Positions 7,715-16,416 of a stretch of DNA of 64,000 nt are shown here, piece by piece. The DNA is taken from NCBI RefSeq assembly GCF_023218175.1, contig NZ_JALPTH010000019.1, positions 1 through 64,000 on the forward strand. The letters run 5' to 3'. Under the pieces are notes generated by a model. That model made no database searches and was not told the DNA's origin. It worked only from the letters and a program-made list of their open reading frames with translations. The stretch's first letter is position 1; the number at the start of each line of letters is the position of its first letter. The stretch comes from Streptomyces lichenis. Its GTDB lineage: Bacteria; Actinomycetota; Actinomycetes; Streptomycetales; Streptomycetaceae. Both the position numbers and the translations under genes were made by a program.

Positions 7715-9841
7715 ATGGTACCCACCGGGCCCTACGGCACCTGGCCGTCGCCGATCGATGCCCGGCTGGCCGCCTCACACGACGGCCGCCCGGACTTCGT
7801 CGGAATCGTGGGCGAGGAGGTGTGGTGGACCGAGCCGCGCCCCGCCGAGGGCGGCCGGCGCGCCCTGGTGCGCCGGCGGGCCGACGGCACCGAGGAGGTG
7901 GTGCTGCCCGCCCCGTGGAACGTCCGCAGCCGGGTCATCGAGTACGGCGGCCGACCCTGGGCGGGCATCGCCACCGGCGGGGACGCCCTGGGCGGTGACG
8001 GCACCCGCGGTGACGGCAGTGACGCCATCGGCGGCGGCGGCGGCGACGGCGGTGACGGGACCGGGGCCGGGCCGCTGGTCGTCTTCTGCCACTTTCCCGA
8101 CCAGCGGCTCTACGCCCACCGGCCGGACGGGGGCGGCGAGCCCCGGCCGCTCACCCCGCTGTCCGGCACCGGTGGCGGACTGCGCTGGGCCGACCCGGTC
8201 ATCCTGGTCGACCGCGGCGAGGTCTGGTGCGTGCTGGAGGAGTTCACCGGGGAGCACCCCGGCGATCTGCGGCGGCTGCTCGCCGCGGTGCCGCTGGACG
8301 GCTCGGCCGCCGAGGACCGCGCCGCCATCCGCGAACTCACCGGCGACGAGCACCGCTTCCTCACCGGCGCCCGGCTCTCCCCGGACGGCCGCCGCGCCGC
8401 CTGGATCGTCTGGGACCACCCCCGTATGCCGTGGGACGGCACCACCGTGCTGACCGCCGACGTCACCGCCGACGGAGCCCTCACCGGGGTGCGGCCGGTC
8501 GCCGGAGGCCCCGAGGAGTCGGTCTGCCAGGTGGACTGGTCCGCCGACGGCTCCCTGCTGTACGCCTCGGACGCCGCCGGCTGGTGGGAGCTGTACCGGA
8601 TCGCCCCCGGGGCCGTCGGCGGTACGGCCGAGGGCAGCATCCGGACGGACGGGGCGGACGGGCCCCGGCCGGTGGTGGGGGCCCCGCTGTGCGGCGGGCG
8701 CGGCGAGGAGTTCGGCGGCCCGCTGTGGCAGATCGGCCTCAGCTGGTTCCAGCCGCTCCAGGACGGCACCGTGGCCGTGGTTCACGGCCGGGGCGCCACC
8801 AGCCTCGGCATACTCGACCCGGAGACCGGGGAGCTCGTGGACGCCGCCGGCCCGTGGACCGAGTGGGCGGCCGGCCTGGCCGGGGACGGCTCCCGGGTGG
8901 TGGGCGTCGCCGCCAGCCCGCGCAGTGGGTACGAGGTCGTGGAGCTGGACACCAGCACCGGACGCACCCGGGTCATCGGCTCCGCCCATACCGACCCGGT
9001 CGACCCCGCGTACTACCCCGAGCCGCAGATCCGCACCTTCACCGGCCCCGACAACCGCGAGATCCACGCCCATGTCTACCCGCCGCACAACCCCGACCGC
9101 ATCGCCCCCGACGATGAGCTGCCGCCCTATGTGATCTGGGCGCACGGCGGGCCCACCGGGCGGTCCGCCCTCGTCCTCGACCTGGAGATCGCCTACTTCA
9201 CCTCACGCGGCATCGGCGTCGCCGAGGTCAACTACGGCGGCTCCAGTGGCTACGGACGCGAGTACCGCAACCGGCTGCGCGGCCAGTGGGGCGTGGTCGA
9301 CGTGGAGGACTGCGCCGCCGTCGCCGAGGCGCTCGCCGCCGAGGGCACCGCCGACCCGGCCCGCCTCGGCATCCGCGGCGGCAGCGCCGGCGGCTGGACC
9401 ACGGCCGCCTCACTCGCCGCCACCTCCGCCTACGCCTGCGGCACCATCCTCTACCCGGTGCTCGACCTCACCCAGTGGGGGCCGGATGAGACCCATGACT
9501 TCGAGGCGTACTACCTCGACTCGCTGATCGGCCCGCCCGACGCGGTCCCCGCCCGCTACCGCGCCCGCTCCCCGATCAACCAGGTCGAGCGGATCACCGC
9601 GCCGTTCCTGCTGCTCCAGGGGCTCGACGACGTCATCTGCCCGCCCGCGCAGAGCCGACGTTTCCTGGACCGGATCGCCGGGCGCGGGGTGCCGCACACC
9701 TACATCCCCTTCGAGGGCGAGGGCCACGGCTTCCGGGCCGAGGCCACCCTCGTCCGAGCGTTGGAAGCCGAACTCGCTCTCTACGTCGGCGTGTTCGGCA
9801 TCGACCGACTTGACGTACCGCCGCTGGAGCTGCGGATATGA
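7715..9841 (+). CDS. S9 family prolyl oligopeptidase / acylaminoacyl-peptidase
   Basis: A 708-residue protein. The N-terminal 400 residues form a beta-propeller; the C-terminal domain is an alpha/beta-hydrolase with nucleophile motif GGSAGG (Ser557), acid in LDDVICPP and histidine in EGEGHGF. A Gly/Asp-rich loop (about 88-115, GDGG repeats) is inserted in the propeller. Start ATG at 7715 is preceded by GAGGGGGAA. S9 enzymes cut short peptides, often after proline or acylated residues. It follows the M20 gene by 70 bp and its stop overlaps the S66 gene start by 4 bp (ATGA). Confidence 0.9.
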   Translation: MVPTGPYGTWPSPIDARLAASHDGRPDFVGIVGEEVWWTEPRPAEGGRRALVRRRADGTEEVVLPAPWNVRSRVIEYGGRPWAGIATGGDALGGDGTRGDGSDAIGGGGGDGGDGTGAGPLVVFCHFPDQRLYAHRPDGGGEPRPLTPLSGTGGGLRWADPVILVDRGEVWCVLEEFTGEHPGDLRRLLAAVPLDGSAAEDRAAIRELTGDEHRFLTGARLSPDGRRAAWIVWDHPRMPWDGTTVLTADVTADGALTGVRPVAGGPEESVCQVDWSADGSLLYASDAAGWWELYRIAPGAVGGTAEGSIRTDGADGPRPVVGAPLCGGRGEEFGGPLWQIGLSWFQPLQDGTVAVVHGRGATSLGILDPETGELVDAAGPWTEWAAGLAGDGSRVVGVAASPRSGYEVVELDTSTGRTRVIGSAHTDPVDPAYYPEPQIRTFTGPDNREIHAHVYPPHNPDRIAPDDELPPYVIWAHGGPTGRSALVLDLEIAYFTSRGIGVAEVNYGGSSGYGREYRNRLRGQWGVVDVEDCAAVAEALAAEGTADPARLGIRGGSAGGWTTAASLAATSAYACGTILYPVLDLTQWGPDETHDFEAYYLDSLIGPPDAVPARYRARSPINQVERITAPFLLLQGLDDVICPPAQSRRFLDRIAGRGVPHTYIPFEGEGHGFRAEATLVRALEAELALYVGVFGIDRLDVPPLELRI

Positions 9842-10872
9842 CCGCCACCTTCGACGCGGACGCGCCGGGCAGGCCGGATGGCCCGGGCGGCCCGGAGGGC
9901 CCGTACGGCTTTCACGATTCCGACGGTCGGCGGGACGACGGGGTGCGGCCGTTGACGCGTCCTGGCCGGTTGCGCCCGGGGGACCGGGTCGCGGTGGTCG
10001 CGCCCAGCGGCACCGTCCCCGAGGAGCGGATCACCGCCGGGGTGGACATCCTGCGCGGCTGGGGCCTGGACCCGGTGGTGATGCCGCATGCCCTGGACGT
10101 CCACCCCCGGCTCGGATACCTCGCCGGCACCGACGAGGCACGCGCCCGGGACCTGGCGGAGGCCTGGTGCGATCCGGAGGTGGCCGCGGTGCTCTGCGCC
10201 CGCGGCGGATACGGCGCCCAGCGCCTGGTGGACCTGCTCGACTGGGACGCCCTGCGGGCCGCCGGGCCCAAGCTGTTCGTCGGCTACAGCGATGCCACCG
10301 TCCTGCACGAGGCCTTCGCCCTGCGCCTGGGACTCGCCACCCTGCACGGGCCGATGACCGGCGCGGCCACCTTCCTCCAGGACGAGCGGACCAGGCAGGA
10401 GCTGCGCACCACGTTGTTCGCCCCGGAGTCCGCCCAGGTCCTGACCGGACTGCCGGGCGCCCGCACCATGGTGCCCGGCCGGGCCCGCGGCACACTTTTC
10501 GGAGGCTGCCTCAGCCTGCTCGCCGCCGGGCTCGGCACCCCGGACGCCCGCTCGTCGGCCCGAGGCGGACTGCTGGTCCTGGAGGACGTGGGGGAGCAGC
10601 CCTACCGGATTGACCGCACGCTCACCCAGCTGCTGCGCTCCGGTCTGCTTGAGGGGTCCGCCGGGATCGTGCTCGGCTCCTGGGCGGAGTGCGGACCGTA
10701 CGAGCGGGTCCGCGAGGTCCTGGTGGACCGGCTGGCCCCGCTGGGCGTGCCGATCGTGGAGGAGTTCGGGTTCGGGCACGGCCCCACCTCCCTCACCCTG
10801 CCGCTGGGCGTCCCCGCCGAGCTCGACGCCGACGCCCGCACGCTCACCCTGGAGCTGCCGGCTCTGCGGTAA
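9838..10872 (+). CDS. S66 family LD-carboxypeptidase (LdcA-like)
   Basis: A 344-residue protein with the S66 layout: GDRVAVVAPSG near the start, the nucleophile in VGYSDAT (Ser151), a glutamate in LVLEDVGEQ and the C-terminal FGHGPTSLTLPLG with the catalytic histidine. S66 enzymes cut the L,D bond between meso-diaminopimelate (or LL-Dpm) and D-Ala in murein tetrapeptides, in the cytoplasm during recycling. A 35-residue Gly/Pro/Asp-rich stretch precedes the core. Coupled to the S9 gene by an ATGA overlap, it gives the operon its cell-wall-peptide flavour. Confidence 0.9.
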   Translation: MTATFDADAPGRPDGPGGPEGPYGFHDSDGRRDDGVRPLTRPGRLRPGDRVAVVAPSGTVPEERITAGVDILRGWGLDPVVMPHALDVHPRLGYLAGTDEARARDLAEAWCDPEVAAVLCARGGYGAQRLVDLLDWDALRAAGPKLFVGYSDATVLHEAFALRLGLATLHGPMTGAATFLQDERTRQELRTTLFAPESAQVLTGLPGARTMVPGRARGTLFGGCLSLLAAGLGTPDARSSARGGLLVLEDVGEQPYRIDRTLTQLLRSGLLEGSAGIVLGSWAECGPYERVREVLVDRLAPLGVPIVEEFGFGHGPTSLTLPLGVPAELDADARTLTLELPALR

Positions 10873-10882
10873 GCCCCTGTCG

Positions 10883-10935
10883 CAGGGGCAGGGGCAGGGG
10901 CAGGGGCAGGGGCAGGGGCAGGGGCAGGGGCAGGG
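10883..10935. repeat. CAGGGG hexanucleotide repeat, G-quadruplex-prone
   Basis: About nine uninterrupted copies of CAGGGG between the convergent S66 peptidase and adenosine deaminase genes. On the plus strand it gives runs of four G separated by two-base loops, an ideal G-quadruplex pattern; the minus strand transcript would carry C-runs instead. It sits just after the S66 stop codon (10872), where a terminator would be expected. Confidence 0.9.
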
Positions 10936-10965
10936 ACCGGCCCGCCGTATCCGTCAGAGGGACCG

Positions 10966-12066
10966 TTACCGGGAGGCGGCCAGGGCGGCGTAGGCCGGGC
11001 GGACCACCTCGTCGATGAGCTGGCGGCGCTCCGGCAGCGGCAGGAACGCCGCCTCCAGCGCGGCCACCGTGAACTCCTCGAAGACCTCCGGCCCGTACTC
11101 GAACGCGTCCACCATGTGCTGGAACTCCCGGCTCATGGTCGTCCCCGACACCAGCCGGTTGTCGGTGTTGAGGGTGACCCGGAAGCCGGCCCGGCGCAGC
11201 AGGTCGATCGGGTGCGAGGCGTAGTCCTTGGCCGCGCCGGTCTGCAGGTTGGACGTGGGGCAGACCTCCAGCGCGATGCGGTTGTCCCGGACGTACGCGG
11301 CGAGGTGGCCCAGCGTGCCGTCCTCGGCGATGTCGTCGGTGATCCGCACCCCGTGCCCGATCCGCTCCGCGCCGCAGACCTGCACCGCCTCGTGGATCGA
11401 CTCGGCGCCGACCGCCTCGCCGGCGTGGATGGTGAAGTGGCAGTTGTGCCGCTTGAGGTGCTGGAAGGCGGGCAGATGGCGGGCCGGCGGGTTGCCGATC
11501 TCGCCGCCCGCGATGTCGAACCCGGCCACCCCGTGATCCCGGTGCGCCACGGTGAGCTCGGCTATCTCCAGCGAGCGGTCGGTGTGCCGCATACCGGTCA
11601 GCAGGGTGCCGACGGTGATCCGGCCGCCGGCCCGCCGCTCGCCCTCGCGGAAGCCCTCGTTGACGGCCGCGACGACCTCGTCCAGGGTCAGCCCGGCCTC
11701 CAGGTGCTGCTCGGGGGCGTAGCGCACCTCCGCGTAGACCACGCCGTCGGCGGCCAGGTCCTCGGCGCACTCGGCGGCGACCCGGAACAGCGCCTCGCGG
11801 GTCTGCATCACGGCGCAGGTGTGGGCGAAGGTCTCCAGGTACCGCTCCAGCGAGCCGGAGTCCGCGGCATCCCGGAACCAGGTGCCGAGGGCAGCCGGGT
11901 CCTCGGTCGGCAGCCCTGCGTAGCCGCACTCGCGGGCCAGTTCGATGATGGTCGCCGGGCGCAGCCCGCCGTCCAGGTGGTCGTGCAGGACGGCCTTCGG
12001 GGCGAGCCGCACCCACTCCGCGATGGCCGGGGTGGAAGCGGGGGCAAGGTTGTCAGACAAGTGCAT
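10966..12066 (-). CDS. Adenosine deaminase
   Basis: A 366-residue amidohydrolase-superfamily protein: metal ligands in LHDHLDGG (His28, His30), the HAGEAVG motif with the third ligand and catalytic glutamate (about 200), IGHG, and the TLNTDN aspartate near residue 296. It converts adenosine to inosine in purine salvage. The ATG at 12066 is weakly supported by a ribosome site, but homology and the overlap with an operator-like palindrome place it here. It is 91 bp downstream of the GntR gene on the same strand and convergent with the S66 gene. Confidence 0.92.
   Translation of the reverse strand: MHLSDNLAPASTPAIAEWVRLAPKAVLHDHLDGGLRPATIIELARECGYAGLPTEDPAALGTWFRDAADSGSLERYLETFAHTCAVMQTREALFRVAAECAEDLAADGVVYAEVRYAPEQHLEAGLTLDEVVAAVNEGFREGERRAGGRITVGTLLTGMRHTDRSLEIAELTVAHRDHGVAGFDIAGGEIGNPPARHLPAFQHLKRHNCHFTIHAGEAVGAESIHEAVQVCGAERIGHGVRITDDIAEDGTLGHLAAYVRDNRIALEVCPTSNLQTGAAKDYASHPIDLLRRAGFRVTLNTDNRLVSGTTMSREFQHMVDAFEYGPEVFEEFTVAALEAAFLPLPERRQLIDEVVRPAYAALAASR
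12048..12062. promoter_or_regulatory. Second GntR-type operator over the adenosine deaminase start
   Basis: On the minus strand this reads ACTTGTCTGACAACC, matching the perfect palindrome at 13144-13158 at 13 of 15 positions. It covers codons 2-6 of the adenosine deaminase gene. Bound protein here would block initiation or elongation. Confidence 0.55.
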
Positions 12067-12157
12067 GGGGCGGGAGTGTACGGCACACCGCCGCCCTCGC
12101 GCCGTGACCCCGGTGACACCGGTACGGGGGACGCGCTGCCACCGGGGCGGGCCAGGG

Positions 12158-12907
12158 TCAGTTCGACTGGAGCACCGGAAGCGGGGCGGCCCCGGTGGGC
12201 AGCATGTGCTTGGCCGCCAGGACGGGGGTGCCGCCGACCCGGACCACCTGCGTGACCAGCACCGCCGGGGTGTCGGCGGGCCGGCCGAGCTGCTCACCGC
12301 GGCGCTGTCCGACCAGGGTGGCGGTGATCCCGCTGTGCGCGGTGAGCTGCACCCCCCGGGATGCCGCGGCCAGCACCGCCAGCATCGACGGGGCCGCGCC
12401 AGGCGCCGGTCCGGCGGCCAGGGCCTCGGCGAAGGCGGGGTGGGCGGTAGCGAGGACCTCCTCGTCGGCGGCCCACTCCTGGCTGAGCGCCGCCGCGTGG
12501 CCGTCGGCCGTCAGCAGCGACTCCCAGAACCGCAGCCGGGCCCGGGCGGGCGCCAGCAGGTGCTGGGTGGTGAAGTCGGTCGGTTCCTCGACCGCCCGTA
12601 GCAGCGCGCGCACCCGGACCGGGCCGGCCGTACCGAGGAGCTCCTCCAGCGGCCGGACGTGCTCGAAGCCGCGCCGCGGCGGCCGGTCGCTGACGGTCCG
12701 CCCCACGCCCCGGCGCACGGTGACCAGCCCGTCCTCCTGGAGCAGCAGCAGCGCCTCCCGCAGGGCCGGGCGGCTCACCCCCAGCTCGGCGGCGAGCCTG
12801 GGTTCCGAGGGCAGGGTCGAGCCCGGTGGATAGGTGCCGGCGTGGATGGCGTCCGCGATCCGCTCGTAGAGCACCACCACCGGTCTCCGCTGTTCCACGC
12901 TGACCAC
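12158..12907 (-). CDS. GntR family regulator, HutC/UTRA type
   Basis: A 249-residue repressor-like protein: a winged helix-turn-helix at about 10-75 ([20 protein letters not shown] followed by RPALREAL) and a C-terminal effector domain of UTRA type (about 95-245). The GTG start at 12907 has an AGGAGG site eight bases upstream. It lies between the adenosine deaminase (same strand, downstream) and the divergent MFS transporter; palindromes TTGTCTGACAA found before the transporter and at the deaminase start fit a GntR-family site, so it probably controls both. The effector is unknown; a nucleoside or related metabolite is a guess from the neighbour. Confidence 0.87.
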   Translation of the reverse strand: MVSVEQRRPVVVLYERIADAIHAGTYPPGSTLPSEPRLAAELGVSRPALREALLLLQEDGLVTVRRGVGRTVSDRPPRRGFEHVRPLEELLGTAGPVRVRALLRAVEEPTDFTTQHLLAPARARLRFWESLLTADGHAAALSQEWAADEEVLATAHPAFAEALAAGPAPGAAPSMLAVLAAASRGVQLTAHSGITATLVGQRRGEQLGRPADTPAVLVTQVVRVGGTPVLAAKHMLPTGAAPLPVLQSN

Positions 12908-12928
12908 TCCCGCTCCTCCTCGGCCGGC

Positions 12929-12982
12929 TTGTCGGCAAGCCCGGCCGGTATGTCGGCAACCTCCACCGTGCCCGTCGGCAAG
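12929..12982. promoter_or_regulatory. Three phased GTCGGCAA repeats upstream of the GntR gene
   Basis: GTCGGCAA occurs at 12931, 12952 and 12974, spacings of 21 and 22 bp, i.e. two helical turns, so all three face the same side of DNA. The first is embedded in the inverted repeat GGCTTG-TCGG-CAAGCC. They lie 24-75 bp before the regulator start and resemble half of the TTGTC-N-GACAA operator, suggesting autoregulation. Confidence 0.5.
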
Positions 12983-13143
12983 TTATGCCGGGTCGACCGC
13001 CTCGGGCAACGCTCCGGAGGGGGCGGGGGAGAGGGGGAGGGAGGGGTGAAGGGGGCGAAACGGGGCGAATGTGCCCGTGCGAGAGGTTCGAGGTCGGGAG
13101 GGTCTTGACGATTTACGCGCGTAGACCCGAAAGTGAGTGCGCT

Positions 13144-13158
13144 ACTTGTCTGACAAGT
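13144..13158. promoter_or_regulatory. Perfect 15-bp palindrome, candidate GntR operator
   Basis: ACTTGTC-T-GACAAGT, a perfect 7-1-7 palindrome, in the gap between the divergent GntR and MFS genes. GntR-family sites are typically palindromes with GT...AC in the arms, as here. It is 95 bp before the MFS start codon and downstream of a TTGACG hexamer at 13105, a position suited to repression. Confidence 0.7.
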
Positions 13159-13252
13159 TGCCCTTCCATGGCACCGCAACGGCATGACATGGCAGCGGCA
13201 CGACGGCATGACAGCAGCACGACGGCATGGCATACGAGGCAAAGGGGCCGAC

Positions 13253-14806
13253 ATGTCCACCACCTCCGACCGTCCGGGCTCTCCGGCGGACTCCTCTGCG
13301 GATTCCCGGGCGGGATCCCGGGCGGATACCGGGGCGGTTTCCGGGACCGGATCAGTCTCCGGGACCGGACCAGTCTCCGGGACCGGATCCGATCTGGCGG
13401 GGCGCGGCCCCATGATGCTGGCGATGGTCCTCGCCGTACTCGGCTACCAGATCAACGCCACCATGCTCAGCCCCGCCCTGCCCGATGTCATCGAGCGGCT
13501 GGGCACCACCACGGCCGCCGCCGGGCTCTCCCAGACCCTGTTCTTCCTGATGGCCGCCATCGGCCAGGTGACCCTGGCCCGGCTCAGCGACCAGCGCGGG
13601 CGCAAGCCGATGATGCTGCTCTGCGCCGTCGTCCTGATCGCCGGCAACCTGCTCTGCGTCTTCGCGCCCAGCATCGAGGTCTTCATCGCCGGACGGATCC
13701 TCCAGGGCGTCTCCGCCGCGATGTTCACCCTCGCCTTCCTCACCCTCAACCAGCTGCTCAGCCCGGCCGGGTTCGGCAAGGCCGCCGGGGTCATCACCGC
13801 CGTCAACGGCGGTCTGGCCGGGGTGGACGCCATCGCTGGCGGCCAGATCGCCGACACCATCGGCTTCCGCGGCATCTTCGTCTGCTCCACCCTGATCGCC
13901 GTCGCCGGGCTGCTCGGTGTGCGCCGCTACGTGCCGGACGTGCCGCCCACCCTGGACGCCGGGGCCCGCTTCGACTCCCGCGGCATCGCGGCCCTCGCCC
14001 TCGGACTGACCGGTGTGCTGGTCGGTCTCGCCCAGGGCGCGGCCTGGGGCTGGACCTCCCCCCTCACCCTCGGCTTCCTGCTCGGCGGCCTGGCCGCGCT
14101 GGCCTTCTTCGTGGTCTCCCAGAAGAGCGCGCCCAACCCGGTCATCGACCTGGACGTCCTGGCCTCCCGCCGGGCCTGGCCACTGCTGCTCACCACCGTC
14201 TGCACCCTCGGCGGCGCCTTCGGCGCGATCGCCCTCACCATCCCGCTCTTCTCCCAGGACGCCCGGGTGGGCCTCGGACTGAGCGCGGTGACCGCCGCCT
14301 TCCTCTTCCTCACCCCGATCCAGCTCATCGGTGTGGTGTCCGCCCCGCTCACCGGCCGACTCGGCCCGCGGATCGGCTGGCGCACCGTGGTGGTCGCCGG
14401 GGCCCTCGCCAACTTCGTGATCTTCGCCCTCGCCACCGTCTTCCTGCACCACGAGTGGATCCTCATCGCCGCACTGGCCGCGCTCGGCGTGACCTACGGC
14501 GGGTTCATGCTCACCGGCCTCAACGGCCTCGCGGTCACCACCGCTCCCAAGGACAAGCCCGGCTCGCTCTCCGGTCTCAACGGAGCCTGCTTCGGCATCG
14601 GCGCCTCGCTGGGCATCGCCCTGGCTTCCGCCATGATCACCGCAGGCAGCGACGCGGGCGGGCCGACCGAGGCCGGGTACCAGCACGCGATGTACGCGGC
14701 GCTCGTCCTCCTCGGCATCGGCGTCCTCACCTCGCTGCTCATCCAACGCCCCGATCCCGCCGAGCAGTCCGAGGAGACTCCGAAGCTCCTGGTGACCCAC
14801 CACTGA
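13253..14806 (+). CDS. MFS transporter, drug/metabolite efflux type
   Basis: A 517-residue membrane transporter. The first 48 residues are a hydrophilic Ser/Gly/Asp-rich tail with an 18-bp tandem repeat (VSGTGS/VSGTGP). Membrane segments start at about residue 52; the loop 2-3 motif reads LSDQRGRKP and a DAIAGGQIADTIGFR segment follows TM5, typical of DHA-type proton antiporters. I count about 14 hydrophobic stretches. The ATG at 13253 follows GAGGCAAAGGGG. Divergent from the GntR gene and preceded by its likely operator. Substrate unknown; a nucleoside analogue would fit the adenosine deaminase link but is speculative. Confidence 0.85.
   Translation: MSTTSDRPGSPADSSADSRAGSRADTGAVSGTGSVSGTGPVSGTGSDLAGRGPMMLAMVLAVLGYQINATMLSPALPDVIERLGTTTAAAGLSQTLFFLMAAIGQVTLARLSDQRGRKPMMLLCAVVLIAGNLLCVFAPSIEVFIAGRILQGVSAAMFTLAFLTLNQLLSPAGFGKAAGVITAVNGGLAGVDAIAGGQIADTIGFRGIFVCSTLIAVAGLLGVRRYVPDVPPTLDAGARFDSRGIAALALGLTGVLVGLAQGAAWGWTSPLTLGFLLGGLAALAFFVVSQKSAPNPVIDLDVLASRRAWPLLLTTVCTLGGAFGAIALTIPLFSQDARVGLGLSAVTAAFLFLTPIQLIGVVSAPLTGRLGPRIGWRTVVVAGALANFVIFALATVFLHHEWILIAALAALGVTYGGFMLTGLNGLAVTTAPKDKPGSLSGLNGACFGIGASLGIALASAMITAGSDAGGPTEAGYQHAMYAALVLLGIGVLTSLLIQRPDPAEQSEETPKLLVTHH
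13338..13391. repeat. 18-bp tandem repeat inside the MFS gene
   Basis: Three 18-bp units (13338, 13356, 13374) of the form T(T/C)TCCGGGACCGGA(T/C)C, in frame, encode the repeated VSGTGS/P in the cytoplasmic N-terminal tail of the transporter. Confidence 0.85.
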
Positions 14807-14843
14807 CGGCCGCCGCCGCCCCAAGGGCCCCTACTGTGGGGCC

Positions 14844-15434
14844 ATGACCTCCACGCACGGCACCGCCGTCCCCGTCGCCCGCGGACCGCGGGTCGCCCTG
14901 CGCGAGCTGCGCCACGAGGACGGCGAGGAGTTCACCGCCCGGACCCGGGAAAGCCGGGAGCTGCACCACCCCTGGCTCTTCCCGCCGGACAGCGTCAAGG
15001 ACTTCGCCCGCTACGCCGGGCTGCGGGTCGGCAACCCCGCGAACGCCTCGCTCCTCGTCTGCGACCAGGACGCGGACGGTGCCATCGCCGGGTTCGTCAA
15101 CATCAACAACATCGTCCGCGGAGCCTTCCTCAACGGCACCCTCGGCTACGGGGCCTTCGCCCACGCGGCGGGCCGCGGGCTGATGAGCGAGGCGCTGTCC
15201 CTGGTCACGGCGTACGCCTTCGGGCCGCTCGGGCTGCACCGGCTGGAGGCCAACATCCAGCCGGGCAACGCCGCCTCGCTGGCCCTGGTGCGGCGGGCCG
15301 GGTTCCGCAAGGAGGGCTTCTCACCGGCGATGCTCCATGTGAACGGGGAGTGGCGCGACCACGAGCGCTGGGCGCTCACCGCCGAGATGCCGACCGCCCG
15401 CGCGGCGATGGCGGAGCCGCACACGGGCGCCTGA
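14844..15434 (+). CDS. GNAT N-acetyltransferase, RimJ/RimL type
   Basis: A 196-residue protein with the RimJ/RimL-type order: GPRVALRELRHEDGEEF at the start, LNGTLGYGAFAHAAGRGLMSEAL containing the acetyl-CoA loop, and HRLEANIQPGNAASLALVRRAGFRKEG, the signature of ribosomal-protein alanine acetyltransferase relatives. It may acetylate protein N termini or a small molecule. It starts 37 bp after the MFS stop and could be co-transcribed with it. A 189-bp gap, in which I see only GTCAT-rich repeats (15510-15535), separates it from the convergent gas-vesicle cluster. Confidence 0.87.
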   Translation: MTSTHGTAVPVARGPRVALRELRHEDGEEFTARTRESRELHHPWLFPPDSVKDFARYAGLRVGNPANASLLVCDQDADGAIAGFVNINNIVRGAFLNGTLGYGAFAHAAGRGLMSEALSLVTAYAFGPLGLHRLEANIQPGNAASLALVRRAGFRKEGFSPAMLHVNGEWRDHERWALTAEMPTARAAMAEPHTGA

Positions 15435-15623
15435 CCGGCCCCGCCGAGGGAGGGGTTGTCCCCGGCCCCTGCCGGTCGGCCCTGGACGGCGGTGATCATG
15501 CGCCGTCGTCCGCATCGTGCGCGTCATGCGCGTCATCGTGGTCATCGATCCCGCCGTGTACACCGGCACCCTGGCCATCCGCGACGAGGACGCTCCGCTC
15601 CGAGCGCTGCGTCGGCCTCCCTC

Positions 15624-16094
15624 TCAGGGGTGGTCGAGAGGGCCGCCGGGGTCGCGGGGCAGGAGGCTCCCCAGCGGGCCCAGGTCGAGGTTGAGATCGG
15701 CCAGGGTCAGCCCGTAGCGGTCGCACAGCTCGGTCATCCGGTCGTGCAGCACCATCAGGGTCATCCCGAGCCGCTCCTCCTCGTCCTCGGTCAGATCACC
15801 CGCGTCCACCCGGTGCAGTGCCTGCCGCTCCATCAGTTGCCGCAGCAGCTCGACGATGGTGAGCACCAGTTTCATCAGGTCGCGCTCCACGGTGTCCGGG
15901 TCCGCGTTGATCCGGTGCGCGGGCGGCGAGGGCCCCGGCCCCGCGCGACCGGATGGCGGCAACTGCCGGGGGGCCGCCGGAAGGAGCCGGAAGGCGCGGT
16001 CCGCCGCGTCCGCCAGCTCCCGGTAGCGGTCGGGGCCGGGGCCGGAGGGGGACGGCGACCCGGAACCGTACGCCGGGGGAGGGTCACCCGGCAT
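15624..16094 (-). CDS. gvpK: Gas vesicle protein GvpK (cluster 1)
   Basis: A 156-residue protein whose C-terminal 100 residues carry the GvpK pattern: INADPDTVERDLMKLVLTIVELLRQLMERQALHRVD, then a helix ending in LADLNLDLGPLGSLL. The N-terminal 60 residues are Pro/Ser-rich and absent from the cluster 2 copy (117 residues). GvpK is an essential accessory factor in gas-vesicle assembly. It is the last gene of the minus-strand cluster and its start overlaps the gvpS end by 11 bp. Confidence 0.95.
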   Translation of the reverse strand: MPGDPPPAYGSGSPSPSGPGPDRYRELADAADRAFRLLPAAPRQLPPSGRAGPGPSPPAHRINADPDTVERDLMKLVLTIVELLRQLMERQALHRVDAGDLTEDEEERLGMTLMVLHDRMTELCDRYGLTLADLNLDLGPLGSLLPRDPGGPLDHP

Positions 16095-16416
16095 GGGACG
16101 GCCCCGCCCAGGGTGACGGGTTCTCGGCGCTGATCGAGACGATCAGGGCCCGCAGGGAGACCCGTACCAGGTCGATGTCGGCGATGGAGAGGACCACGTC
16201 CCCGGTCACCACCACCCCGCCGGTCAGCAGCCGGTCCAGCAGATCGATGAGCGCGACCTGCCGGCCGGGGAGCGGGGAGCCCTCGTACGGGTCGGTGGGC
16301 GAGTACGGGTCGGTGGGGGAGTACGGCTCGGGGGTGGCGTACGGGTCGGGGGCGGCGTTCCTCGGGCCGGGGGCCGGGAAGCCGGGCGAGGTGTACCGGA
16401 AGGGGCCCTCGCTCAT
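16084..16416 (-). CDS. gvpS: Gas vesicle protein GvpS, GvpA-family (cluster 1)
   Basis: A 110-residue GvpA-family protein. The core (about 50-100) reads ALIDLLDRLLTGGVVVTGDVVLSIADIDLVRVSLRALI, the short gas-vesicle structural fold. The N-terminal 45 residues are Pro/Tyr-rich with a repeated PYSPTD unit that the cluster 2 copy (70 residues) lacks. Its ATG overlaps the gvpL stop (TGATG). Likely a minor shell or nucleation protein. Confidence 0.93.
   Translation of the reverse strand: MSEGPFRYTSPGFPAPGPRNAAPDPYATPEPYSPTDPYSPTDPYEGSPLPGRQVALIDLLDRLLTGGVVVTGDVVLSIADIDLVRVSLRALIVSISAENPSPWAGPSHAG

Noticed and set aside
12985-14847. A 620-codon plus-strand frame over the MFS transporter
   Set aside because: Shadow frame, Arg/His/Pro-rich without membrane helices; the transporter frame is clearly the coding one.
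15510-15540. GCGTCATGCGCGTCAT repeats as a possible CRISPR or operator
   Set aside because: Only two short copies with no spacer structure.
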